Source: DAOUJI01 sp965197415 (GTDB lineage: Bacteria; Chloroflexota; Dehalococcoidia; Lucifugimonadales; JAGWBF01). From it: a stretch of 64,000 bases of DNA. A model generated the notes under the pieces. The model had not been told where the DNA came from, did no database searches, and was given only the letters and a program-made list of their open reading frames with translations. Positions 41,846 through 49,232 of this stretch are shown here, piece by piece; position 1 is the first letter of the stretch, and every line of letters starts with the position of its first letter. The stretch is from NCBI GenBank assembly GCA_965197415.1, contig OZ240207.1, positions 62,001 to 126,000 on the forward strand, read 5' to 3'. Position numbers and translations under genes: made by a program.

Positions 41846-42394
41846 ATGGGGAACATAATCCTCGTGGGGTTCTCCGGCACGGGCAAGAGCCAGGTAGGAC
41901 GAGTTGTCTCCAACGAGCTGGGCTGGACATTTGTGGACGTGGATTTGGAGATCGAGGCCCGGGAGGGCAAGTCCATTCAACGTATCTTTGCGGAGGACGG
42001 GGAAGACGTCTTCCGCCGCATGGAAAGGCTGGAGCTAAGCCGTGTCTCACAAGGCTCCAGACAGGTCATATCCACTGGCGGCGGGGCCATGGCGGACACC
42101 GACAACCGCAACACACTGCTGAGTTCGGGTCTGGTCGTATGCCTCGACGCTTCGCCCGAGTCCATATACCGGCGCCTGGAAGACAGCCATGCTGGACCGT
42201 TGGAGCAGAGGCCGATGCTCTCGGGAGCGGACCCACTAAATCGCATCAGGGAGCTCAAGGAGAGTAGACGTGAGTCCTACTCGCTTGCCCATGAGACGGT
42301 GGACACAGACGGCTTGTCTGTCCAAGAAGCGGCGGCTAAAGTGATCGAACTGTGGCGTCTTCGTTCCCAGCAAACGGAAGGAACGGCTGCATAG
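41846..42394 (+). CDS. aroK: Shikimate kinase
   Basis: Phosphorylates shikimate at the 3-hydroxyl with ATP. The 182 residues contain the P-loop GFSGTGKS (8-15), Asp33 of the FVDVDLEIE strand that contacts shikimate, Arg57-Arg58 in VFRRMER, and STGGGA (77-81). The lid region is RPMLSGADPLNRIRELKESR. It sits between aroC and aroB with short gaps, the classic order in many bacteria. Confidence 0.96.
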   Translation: MGNIILVGFSGTGKSQVGRVVSNELGWTFVDVDLEIEAREGKSIQRIFAEDGEDVFRRMERLELSRVSQGSRQVISTGGGAMADTDNRNTLLSSGLVVCLDASPESIYRRLEDSHAGPLEQRPMLSGADPLNRIRELKESRRESYSLAHETVDTDGLSVQEAAAKVIELWRLRSQQTEGTAA

Positions 42395-42417
42395 CGGCCC
42401 GGAAGCAAGGAGAAAAC

Positions 42418-43545
42418 ATGGATAAACCCAAGACCGCCGCGGTGGTCAATCACGCAGGTGGCAGTTATCCCATTCTGGTGGACTGGGGCCTGTTGGATGA
42501 TCTGGGCGACCATCTGTTGGAAATAGGGATACGCGGACCGGTCTACGTCATCAGCGACAGCAACGTCTTCCCCAGCCACGGGCGCACCGCCCAGCGGTCT
42601 CTCCAGAAGAGCGGAATAGAAGCCCATTGCTTCATTCTGCCCGCAGGCGAACAAAGTAAAAGTTTGGATGTGGCGGAGAAGGTTTACGAGTGGCTTGTGG
42701 AGCGGCGAGCCGAGCGGGGACACACTATCATAGCCGTAGGCGGCGGGGTCGTGGGAGACCTAGCCGGATTCGTCGCATCCACCTTCCTCAGGGGAATGCC
42801 CTTTGTTCAGGCTCCCACCAGCATGGCGGCGATGGTGGACGCCTCCATAGGCGGCAAGGTGGCCGTCAATCTTCCCCAAGGGAAGAACCTCGTGGGCGCT
42901 TTCTATCAGCCCAAGGCCGTACTGGCCGACGCGTCCGCTCTGTCCAGCCTGGGTACAAGGGAGTTGGCCGAGGGATGGGCGGAGGCCATCAAGCACGGGC
43001 TTATCCTCGACTCCGAGTTGTTCGACCTGTTTGAGGAGCACGCGGAGTCCCTGGCTGGTCTGAACGATGAGTCCACGGGCGATGATGTGCGCGAGCTGGC
43101 CGTCCAGGTTATCAAGCGGAGCATGGCCATCAAGGCCGAAATCGTAAGCCAGGACGAACGAGAGACCCTGGGAATCCGGACGCTGCTCAACTATGGCCAC
43201 ACCATAGGCCACGGAATCGAGGCCGCCGCCGGATACGGTGAGTACATGCACGGCGAGGCGGTGTCAGTGGGGATGATGGGCGCCGCCCGGATAGGCCAAC
43301 AGCTGGGATTTACAGACCCGGCTCTGGTGGAGCGTCAGCGTCGGATTCTCCAGAGGTTCGGACTGCCGGTGGAAGCTCCCGGCGTTGACCCGGAGAAGGT
43401 CTTGGCGGCCATGACTATGGACAAGAAGACGGAAGCAGGCTCCGTGAAGTGGGTGCTTCTCGAAAGCCTGGGCAAGGCCGTGGTGAGCCGGGATGTCCCA
43501 CAGGAATTGGCGCAGGAAACCGTCCGTGCCCTGTGTTCTACGTAG
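42418..43545 (+). CDS. aroB: 3-dehydroquinate synthase
   Basis: Cyclises DAHP to 3-dehydroquinate using NAD+ and a divalent metal. The 375 residues show the NAD-binding VGGGVVGDLAGFVASTFLRG, PTSMAAMVDASIGGKVAVN, and the metal ligands in EGWAEAIKHGLI (Glu) and LLNYGHTIGHGIE (two His). AAGGAGAAAAC lies just before the chosen ATG; an upstream in-frame start would overlap aroK and add an unrelated peptide. It is the last gene of the cluster and overlaps the convergent GYD gene by 8 bases. Confidence 0.97.
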   Translation: MDKPKTAAVVNHAGGSYPILVDWGLLDDLGDHLLEIGIRGPVYVISDSNVFPSHGRTAQRSLQKSGIEAHCFILPAGEQSKSLDVAEKVYEWLVERRAERGHTIIAVGGGVVGDLAGFVASTFLRGMPFVQAPTSMAAMVDASIGGKVAVNLPQGKNLVGAFYQPKAVLADASALSSLGTRELAEGWAEAIKHGLILDSELFDLFEEHAESLAGLNDESTGDDVRELAVQVIKRSMAIKAEIVSQDERETLGIRTLLNYGHTIGHGIEAAAGYGEYMHGEAVSVGMMGAARIGQQLGFTDPALVERQRRILQRFGLPVEAPGVDPEKVLAAMTMDKKTEAGSVKWVLLESLGKAVVSRDVPQELAQETVRALCST

Positions 43546-43891
43546 TCTGTCCCCCGGGGTTGATGTAGTCCAGTATCCGGCTGAAGTCATCCTCCAGAGA
43601 GGGTATGCCCCGCACAGCCTCCGGGATGTCGTTTTCGGGGAACGCTCTAAGAGTAGTGCTCCTGACGTTGCCTACACTGGCCAGGGTCAGGACGATGGAC
43701 AGGCAGGCTTCATCGCTGGGCGCCTCTATGAGCGCAACCATGTCGAATGCTCCCATAGTCAGAAAGGCCTGGGGCATCTTTCCGCCCGCGGCCTCTATCA
43801 CTTGTCTGAATGCGCTTATGTGTTGGGGCATGTACTTGGCGTTTTGTATTCCTTTGTCGGTGTAGTTCAGCAACAAGACATAGCTGGGCAT
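43538..43891 (-). CDS. GYD domain protein
   Basis: A 117-residue small alpha/beta protein of the GYD family (ferredoxin-like fold). It starts YVLLLNYTDKGIQNAKYMPQ, has GGKMPQAFLTMGAFDMVALI (the GxYD-type strand with Phe for Tyr) and ends with a short tail. Function of the family is unknown; dimeric sensing or small-molecule binding is often proposed. It lies 1 base behind the TauE/SafE transporter gene on the same strand, so the two are very likely cotranscribed. Confidence 0.85.
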   Translation of the reverse strand: MPSYVLLLNYTDKGIQNAKYMPQHISAFRQVIEAAGGKMPQAFLTMGAFDMVALIEAPSDEACLSIVLTLASVGNVRSTTLRAFPENDIPEAVRGIPSLEDDFSRILDYINPGGQTT

Positions 43892-43892
43892 T

Positions 43893-44990
43893 CTAAGACT
43901 CCTTTTCCACGTCGTCCTGCGCCGGATGATGCATTTCTCGATGCGAGGACCCGTGGTGAGATTCGGACGCGAACATGCCTCCGATGAACTCCAAAGCGAT
44001 TATAAGACACATCAGTCCTGAAAACCCTAACAGCACAGCGGCGGCTGCGTAGGACAATGCTCCCGGGCCGGGCGAATCGGACAGTTGCCTCAACGCCACC
44101 GACAGGCTTGTCATGAGGATGGTGACGCCGAAAAGAAATCGTATCCTTGCTCCGTCAACGTGGTGGGCTGTGGCGACGCCCAACACCGAACCGATGGATG
44201 CGGCGGCCAGCATTATCACCGTCATGAGCAAGTCCACCCTGTCGGACAGCGCATAGATGAATGAGCCCACCGCCGAAGTGATCATGATTTGCAGCAGACT
44301 CGTGCCTGCCGTCACCCTGGCGGGGATCCCTAGAACGAACACCAGGAACGGTATGATGATGAATCCGCCGCCCGCTCCCAGCAATCCTGCGAAGAAGCTG
44401 ACGGTGAATCCCGCCGCCAATGGAATCCAGACGGAGATGCCGCTGATTCCCGAGGCGGGCAACGACACGTAAAAGCTGATAGATTTGTTCAACGGAAGGC
44501 GGATGGAGTGGGGGGGAATTCTCAGCGAACGCACCTTCTCGGATAGTTGGCGCGTCGTGGGCGCCTCGCCCAAAAGCCCCACCCGTCTCATCTTGTAGTA
44601 GTCGTATATGATGAAAGCCCCCACCGACGCCATGAAAACGGTGTAGATGTACCGTATCACCGGACCTTCCACACCCCAAGCTTCCAGACTGACGTTTAAC
44701 CGCTGGGCAAGATAAAGAGCCGGCGCGGCCCCGATAGCCATTAGCAAGGCCAGTTTGAAGTCCACGTTTCCGGCGCCGCCGTATTTCAGAGCGTTGAGAA
44801 GGCTTGACCCCATGACCAGGGTCAGTCCCGTGCCGACGGCGTACACCGGCGGCACTCCCAACACCAGCAGGCCGCCGGTGATTAGAAAACCGCCTCCCAC
44901 TCCAAAGAACCCTCCCAACACTCCCGTCATGAGCCCGAGAAGGATCAGCAAGGACGGCTCTACTTGGACTCCGGCATTGGGGAAAATCAT
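43893..44990 (-). CDS. TauE/SafE family sulfite/organosulfur exporter-like permease
   Basis: A 365-residue membrane protein with about eight to nine helices. The first half shows GVLGGFFGVGGGFLITGGLL, and the repeat is echoed as FFAGLLGAGGGFIIIPFLVF in the second half, the two Gly-rich motifs that define the TauE/SafE (DUF81) fold. Family members export or import sulfite, sulfoacetate or other small acids. A hydrophilic loop (MRRVGLLGEAPTTRQL) joins the halves, and the C-terminus is His-rich (SESHHGSSHREMHH), which might bind metal. Upstream lies a 55-residue membrane protein on the same strand. Confidence 0.9.
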   Translation of the reverse strand: MIFPNAGVQVEPSLLILLGLMTGVLGGFFGVGGGFLITGGLLVLGVPPVYAVGTGLTLVMGSSLLNALKYGGAGNVDFKLALLMAIGAAPALYLAQRLNVSLEAWGVEGPVIRYIYTVFMASVGAFIIYDYYKMRRVGLLGEAPTTRQLSEKVRSLRIPPHSIRLPLNKSISFYVSLPASGISGISVWIPLAAGFTVSFFAGLLGAGGGFIIIPFLVFVLGIPARVTAGTSLLQIMITSAVGSFIYALSDRVDLLMTVIMLAAASIGSVLGVATAHHVDGARIRFLFGVTILMTSLSVALRQLSDSPGPGALSYAAAAVLLGFSGLMCLIIALEFIGGMFASESHHGSSHREMHHPAQDDVEKES

Positions 44991-45084
44991 AGGGCAGGTT
45001 CTTCCAAGGACGCCTGAGATGAGGTGGACGCCTTTTGGGGCCTGACGCGTCTGGGGCCAAGGAGATGGGCTAAGCCGGCGCCGG

Positions 45085-45252
45085 TCACTTCTGGACGCGC
45101 CTCAGCCGCTTGGTCAAGTGAAGCAGCCCTTCCAACAGGTGGTGGAGGGCGAAAGTCAAGACTCCTACAGTCCCAACCACAAAGACAGCCCAGACGGCGG
45201 CGCTGCCGGTGCTGAGCTCCTTTAGAAACTCCCGTATGGGGTCATCGAACAT
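45085..45252 (-). CDS. Small single-helix membrane protein (55 residues)
   Basis: The protein reads MFDDPIREFLKELSTGSAAV, then the hydrophobic helix WAVFVVGTVGVLTFALHHLL and a basic tail EGLLHLTKRLRRVQK. A polar/acidic N-terminus, one helix and a positive C-terminus suggest N-out/C-in insertion. I know no family for it. It lies 94 bases upstream of the TauE/SafE gene on the same strand and may be an accessory subunit. The 204 bases before it (45253-45456) hold no gene I can support; the only hint is a TGCTAATAT extended -10 about 20 bases from the start. Confidence 0.6.
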   Translation of the reverse strand: MFDDPIREFLKELSTGSAAVWAVFVVGTVGVLTFALHHLLEGLLHLTKRLRRVQK

Positions 45253-45456
45253 GGAAGTGGGCCGCGTCTATATTAGCATGGGCTCACTCGTTGGGAAACC
45301 GGATGCCGTCAGCAGGAGGTTTCGGGGCGAATGGAGGAGAGGATACAGAGAAGCTATGGCTTGGTGCGGCTTGGCCGTGCACGACGGGGATCTCCGTAGG
45401 GAGGGGAGACCGCCTGTAAGTCACATAACGAGGCTAGGCCCACCAGTGGAAAGCGG

Positions 45457-45735
45457 CTAGCCTCCGGCCACGGCGGGAACGATGCTGACCTCGTCGCCGT
45501 CTCCGGTGGTGGTATCCAGCCCTTGGAGAAAGCGCACGTCTTCGCCGTTAAGGTAGATGTTCACGAAGTAACGCAGTTCCCCGTTCTCATCGACCAGCCG
45601 CTCCCGGAAGCCTGGGAACTTGCCGTCCAGGTCGTCAATAAGCTGGCCCAGGTTCGGGACGCTGACTTCGACCTTGTCCAGACCGTCGGTGATTTTCCGG
45701 AGGGGTGTGGGAATCCTGACCAGAATGCCGCTCAT
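45457..45735 (-). CDS. MoaD/ThiS-like sulfur-carrier (ubiquitin-fold) protein
   Basis: 92 residues with the beta-grasp plan: MSGILVRIPTPLRKITDG, LIDDLDGKFPGFRERLVDEN, FVNIYLNGEDVRFLQGL and a final VSIVPAVAGG. The C-terminal Gly-Gly is the part that is activated as thiocarboxylate. It lies 43 bases after threonine synthase in the same operon. MoaD-like carriers next to amino-acid genes can donate sulfide, as CysO does for cysteine and the Wolinella carrier does for homocysteine. A role in sulfur amino-acid synthesis is therefore more likely here than molybdopterin synthesis, but that is inference. Confidence 0.9.
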   Translation of the reverse strand: MSGILVRIPTPLRKITDGLDKVEVSVPNLGQLIDDLDGKFPGFRERLVDENGELRYFVNIYLNGEDVRFLQGLDTTTGDGDEVSIVPAVAGG

Positions 45736-45778
45736 GTGCTTCGCCTCTGCTGAATGGTTTAGCCGCTTTCTCGATGCC

Positions 45779-47041
45779 TTACTGGACAGCTCCGACCGGT
45801 CCTTGAAGGGCGTTGTAGGCGTCTTCGAAGGAGCCCATCGTGGGTTTCACCCGCACGGGCCGGACCACGTGGTCTACGGCCTCCTGGGTCTTCAGGCCGT
45901 TGCCAGTCACGTAGGCTACGGTAAGCTCATCCCTCTTGATAACGCCGGTCTGTGCCATGTGCTTCAGGGCCGATATTACAACCCCGCCGGCGGTCTCGGT
46001 GAAGACACCTTCAGTCTCGGCCAGCAGCTTCATTCCGGCGGCCACGTCTTCCTCGGGCACGGGATAAGCCGTGCCGCCGTTCTGCCGCAGGATGCGGAGG
46101 GCGTATATTCCGTCGGCCGGGTTGCCAATGGCCAGGGACTTGGCCACGGTGTTGGGCCGCACCGGCCTAACGATGTCCGCCTCGCTGTTGTACGCCTCCA
46201 CTATGGGCGAGCAGCCGAAAGCCTGGGTGAGGTGCATGTTGGGAGGCGACGGCATATCTATAAGCCCCAGGTCCGCCATCTCGTTGAAGCCCAGCCATAT
46301 CTTGGTGAACAGAGAGCCGGAAGCCGATGGAACGACGACGTGTTGGGGAGTCCGCCAGCCCAGCTGCTCGGCCACCTCGTAGGCCAGAGTCTTGCTTCCT
46401 TCTGCGTAGTAGGGGCGCATGTTGATGTTCACGAAAGCCCAGGGATAGGTGTCGGCGGCCTCACTGCACAGCCTGTTGACGTCGTCGTAGTTGCCGTCCA
46501 CAGCCACGACTATGGGACCGTAGATGGCCGCTCCGATTATCTTGCCGTACTCCAGGTCCGCTGGGATGAATACGACGGACTTCATCCCTCCCCTGGCGGC
46601 GTGGGCGGCTACGGCGCACGCCAGGTTGCCGGTGGAGGCGCAGGCCAGGGTCTCGAACCCGAACTCCTTGGCCTTGGTGGCCGCCACGGTGACAACCCGG
46701 TCTTTGAAAGAGAAGGAGGGGTTGACGGTGTCGTTCTTGATGTAGAGGTTGTCCAAGCCCAGCAGTTCTCCCAGGTTCTTGGCCTTAATAAGCGGAGTGA
46801 ACCCGGCGTTGAGGTCGACGGCCAACTCGTTGCTCTGGGGGCCGTCGACGGGAAGCAGGTCCTGGTAGCGCCAGAGGCTCAGGGGACCCTTTTCAATTCG
46901 CTCCCTGCTGATGACCCTGGCGATAGAGTCGTAGTCGTAGACCGGGCCAAGAGGTCCGAAGCAGAATTCACAGACGTGGGTGGGTTCTACTGGGTTCTCT
47001 CTGCCGCATTCCTTGCAACGGAGAGCGGTGACGAAAGCCAA
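45779..47041 (-). CDS. thrC: Threonine synthase
   Basis: PLP enzyme converting O-phosphohomoserine to threonine. The 420-residue form has an N-terminal zinc-ribbon-like pair CKEC / CEFC (Cys9, Cys12, Cys24, Cys27), as in the shorter thrC class. The PLP lysine is Lys113 in NPSFSFKDRVVTVAA, and the later Gly-rich ASTGNLACAVAAHA binds phosphate. VPSASGSLFTKIWLGF follows. The TTG start gives the zinc-ribbon N-terminus. Promoter elements lie about 60-90 bases upstream. It is cotranscribed with the MoaD-like gene. A homologous cysteate- or homocysteine-forming role cannot be ruled out from sequence alone. Confidence 0.92.
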   Translation of the reverse strand: MAFVTALRCKECGRENPVEPTHVCEFCFGPLGPVYDYDSIARVISRERIEKGPLSLWRYQDLLPVDGPQSNELAVDLNAGFTPLIKAKNLGELLGLDNLYIKNDTVNPSFSFKDRVVTVAATKAKEFGFETLACASTGNLACAVAAHAARGGMKSVVFIPADLEYGKIIGAAIYGPIVVAVDGNYDDVNRLCSEAADTYPWAFVNINMRPYYAEGSKTLAYEVAEQLGWRTPQHVVVPSASGSLFTKIWLGFNEMADLGLIDMPSPPNMHLTQAFGCSPIVEAYNSEADIVRPVRPNTVAKSLAIGNPADGIYALRILRQNGGTAYPVPEEDVAAGMKLLAETEGVFTETAGGVVISALKHMAQTGVIKRDELTVAYVTGNGLKTQEAVDHVVRPVRVKPTMGSFEDAYNALQGPVGAVQ

Positions 47042-47099
47042 TTTAGAAAGGACCTATACCAAAAATTGGGACTGCAACATACGGGTTAATGACGTTGGG

Positions 47100-47128
47100 A
47101 TGCTATCAGAGGCCCCTTACGTTGTCAA
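47100..47128 (-). promoter_or_regulatory. Predicted thrC promoter
   Basis: On the minus strand a perfect -35 TTGACA (complement of 47123-47128), 17-base spacer and TAGCAT (complement of 47100-47105) with the TGn extension TGATAGCAT. Confidence 0.7.
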
Positions 47129-47173
47129 GAAGAACACGCCTGTATCATGAAGGATATCGTGACTGGCTAAGGC

Positions 47174-47206
47174 AAAAAACGGGGACTCGACGACTGTCGA
47201 GGCCCC
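47174..47206 (-). terminator. Rho-independent terminator of hsp20
   Basis: The arms CTCGAC/GTCGAG (47186-47191, 47196-47201) and outer GGGG/CCCC (47181-47184, 47203-47206), with one mismatch, form a strong stem. On the minus strand it is followed by G and six T (complement of 47174-47179). It lies about 55 bases after the hsp20 stop. Confidence 0.82.
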
Positions 47207-47260
47207 TAATTCGCCGTGGACGTGACGGTTCCGGCTTGACGGCGCCATCGCCTGCTGAGC

Positions 47261-47755
47261 TTAGCTGCCGTTGGCCTCGTCTGGAGTCTCCGCGCCGTTC
47301 CCGGCGGGGGGCTTGACCTCCAGCTTGATGACGTCGGGCTGTGGCTCCTGGAACTTGGGAAACGTCACGGTCAAGACGCCATTGCTGTAGTCGGCTGAGG
47401 CTTCGTCTAGGTTGAGAGACTCAGGAAGACGCACTGCCCGCTTGTACGTGCCAAAACTTCGCTCCCGGTGGAGGTAGTTCTCCTTAGTCATCTCTTCTTC
47501 CGACTTATGCTCTGCCTTGATGGTCAGGGTGTTGTCCTTTATGGTGACATCCAGGCCCTCCGGCTTGACGCCAGGGACCGACGCCTCCACCTTTAGGCCT
47601 TCCCCGTCCTCGTAGACGTCCAGCTCCATGGGTGGGGTTGCAGTCCAGAACTGCCTCGCCCAGTGCCGCGGTCCGAACATCTCTCTCCGAAACCGGTCGA
47701 TTCCCCTGGGAAACCGTCGAGACAATACAAAGGGTCTGTAGTGTACTATTGGCAT
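47261..47755 (-). CDS. Small heat-shock protein, Hsp20/alpha-crystallin family
   Basis: An ATP-independent holdase chaperone of 164 residues. The alpha-crystallin domain spans about 45-140: LDVYEDGEGLKVEASVPGVK, LTIKAEHKSEEE, then FGTYKRAVRLPESLNLDEA and the hallmark YSNGVLTVTFPK (A-x-x-x-n-GVL). A short basic N-terminus and Pro-rich tail flank it. AAGGAGG precedes the ATG by 6 bases. Its canonical promoter is overlapped by an inverted repeat, so repression by the HspR encoded just downstream of the divergent cbpA is likely. Confidence 0.95.
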   Translation of the reverse strand: MPIVHYRPFVLSRRFPRGIDRFRREMFGPRHWARQFWTATPPMELDVYEDGEGLKVEASVPGVKPEGLDVTIKDNTLTIKAEHKSEEEMTKENYLHRERSFGTYKRAVRLPESLNLDEASADYSNGVLTVTFPKFQEPQPDVIKLEVKPPAGNGAETPDEANGS

Positions 47756-47841
47756 TGTTTTCCTCCTTCTTAAGCAGGGCCGGGCCCTGATTTGTTCAGG
47801 CGGGCGGGACTGATGTGCTTTCTTCCTGCCTGATAAGTAGG

Positions 47842-47872
47842 AGTATACTAAGTTGAGTGATAACTGTCAACT
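47842..47872 (-). promoter_or_regulatory. hsp20 promoter overlapped by an HspR-like operator
   Basis: On the minus strand TTGACA (complement of 47865-47870), a 17-base spacer and TATACT (complement of 47842-47847) form a near-consensus promoter. The inverted repeat AGTTGA-N10-TCAACT (47851-47856 / 47867-47872) covers the -35 and most of the spacer. It resembles the HAIR site of HspR (CTTGA and TCAAG half-sites) but has G/C for the outer base and a spacer one base shorter. Confidence 0.72.
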
Positions 47873-47920
47873 ATAATGCTGTCTAACATTAACTATCATT
47901 ATACTATCCGATATATATCA

Positions 47921-47949
47921 TTGATTGCGCATAGCAGCATTGCTATACT
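47921..47949 (+). promoter_or_regulatory. cbpA-hspR-clpC promoter with embedded palindrome
   Basis: TTGATT (47921-47926), 17-base spacer and TATACT (47944-47949), with TGC making an extended -10. ATAGCA-GCAT-TGCTAT (47931-47946) is a perfect palindrome inside the spacer and overlapping the -10. Other symmetric elements lie nearby: TATAATG-N18-CATTATA (47872-47903) and GATATATATC (47910-47919). This suggests at least one repressor site. Confidence 0.68.
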
Positions 47950-47982
47950 GTCTATAGAGCATATTTAACGGAAACCGCTGCA

Positions 47983-48879
47983 ATGGCAACCTATTATGAC
48001 ACTCTGGGCGTCTCCCGAGACGCCGACGAAAAGGGCATACGCCAGGCCTACCGCAAGCTTGCCAGGCAATGGCATCCTGACGTAAACCCCGGAGACAGTG
48101 ATGCCGAGGCCGAGTTCAAGCGAATCAACGAAGCCTATGAGGTGTTGTCGGACCCTGAAAAGCGGGTTAAGTACGACAAGTACGGAGACGACTGGAAGCA
48201 CGCCGACGAGTTGGACAAAGCCCATGCTTCTCAGCGGGGACGCGACTTTGCCTACTGGTTCCCCGGGAACCCGGACTACGACGGCCAGGGGAGTGGGTTT
48301 TCTAGCGGAGCGTTTGACGATATATTCTCCGGCTTCCGTCGCGGGAGGCCCGGACCGCAGCGCCTCCGGTACGATGTAGACGTCACGCTGGAAGAGGCGT
48401 TCAGGGGGACGACTCGGATTGTGGACGTGCCCATCCTGTCCGGGGAGGGTTCCAAGCGAATAGAAGTGAAGATCCCCCCTGGAGTTGACGACGGCTCCAC
48501 GGTGCGCGTCCCGGTCGGTGATGGAAAGGAGACCGAGGTCCGCTTCAACATCCGGTTGCGGGAACATTCGAAGTTCAGGCGTTCGGGCGCCGACCTCTAC
48601 ACCGAAGTGGAAGTCCCGGCCTTGGATGCAGTGCTGGGAGGAGAAGCGGCCGTGCCGACCCTGGCCAAGCGGGTGGCGTTGACAGTTCCGCCCGAGACCC
48701 AGAACGGCCAGACCTTCCGGCTTGCCGGTCAAGGGATGCCCAGGCTCAACCGGCCCGATTCCAGGGGAGACTTGCACGTAACCGTGAAGGTTGCGCTCCC
48801 CAAGGGCCTTACCGACGAGGAACGGCGGCTGTTCGAGGAAATCAAGGAGTCCCTGGACTCCAGGAGGCAGACAATTTAA
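47983..48879 (+). CDS. cbpA: DnaJ-class co-chaperone, CbpA type
   Basis: An Hsp40 co-chaperone that stimulates DnaK ATPase. The J-domain (1-70) includes HPD (31-33) in ARQWHPDVNPG. A Gly/Phe-rich linker (SGFSSGAFDDIFSGFRRGRP) follows, then the two C-terminal client-binding beta domains (VDVTLEEAFRGTTRIVDV onward). The CxxCxGxG zinc fingers are absent, so it is the CbpA/DjlA-like type II. At 298 residues it is of normal length. No dnaK or grpE is in the window. hspR follows after 2 bases. Confidence 0.93.
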   Translation: MATYYDTLGVSRDADEKGIRQAYRKLARQWHPDVNPGDSDAEAEFKRINEAYEVLSDPEKRVKYDKYGDDWKHADELDKAHASQRGRDFAYWFPGNPDYDGQGSGFSSGAFDDIFSGFRRGRPGPQRLRYDVDVTLEEAFRGTTRIVDVPILSGEGSKRIEVKIPPGVDDGSTVRVPVGDGKETEVRFNIRLREHSKFRRSGADLYTEVEVPALDAVLGGEAAVPTLAKRVALTVPPETQNGQTFRLAGQGMPRLNRPDSRGDLHVTVKVALPKGLTDEERRLFEEIKESLDSRRQTI

Positions 48880-48881
48880 CC

Positions 48882-49217
48882 ATGACACAGCGTTTCGAAA
48901 GTGAACCCTGCTACGTTATCAGTATTGCGGCCCGGCTCGTCGGGTTGCATGCCCAAACATTGCGCTACTACGAGAGAGTCGGACTTATCGAACCTTCCCG
49001 ATCAGAGGGCAAGCAGAGACTCTACTCCAACAATGACATTGATAAGCTGCGGCGCATCAAGTCCCTAACCGACGACATGGGCATAAACCTGGCCGGCGTA
49101 GAGGTGGTGCTTAGGCTTATGGACAGAATGCTCCAGATGGAGTCGGAACTTGGGCGGCTTTCCGCGGAGGTCTCCCAGCTCCGCGGCGCCAGAAACAACA
49201 GACAACCACGCCAATAG
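48882..49217 (+). CDS. hspR: MerR-family heat-shock repressor, HspR type
   Basis: 111 residues. The N-terminal winged helix-turn-helix reads VISIAARLVGLHAQTLRYYE with RVGLIEPSRSEGKQRLYSNN, the HspR/MerR signature. HspR represses chaperone operons, often with DnaK as corepressor, by binding inverted repeats called HAIR. The C-terminal LMDRMLQMESELGRLSAEV forms a coiled coil for dimerisation. It lies between cbpA and clpC, the standard HspR operon position, and probably acts on the palindromes upstream of hsp20 and cbpA. Confidence 0.93.
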   Translation: MTQRFESEPCYVISIAARLVGLHAQTLRYYERVGLIEPSRSEGKQRLYSNNDIDKLRRIKSLTDDMGINLAGVEVVLRLMDRMLQMESELGRLSAEVSQLRGARNNRQPRQ

Positions 49218-49232
49218 GAGACGTTCACAGCG

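Noticed and set aside
45209..45460. 83-codon plus-strand frame upstream of the MoaD-like gene
   Set aside because: No ribosome site or recognisable features; it overlaps the 55-residue membrane gene on the other strand and has random-looking composition.
45620..47089. 489-codon plus-strand open frame opposite threonine synthase
   Set aside because: The minus-strand frame has the zinc-ribbon Cys pairs and PLP lysine motif; the plus-strand translation has none and is biased in composition.
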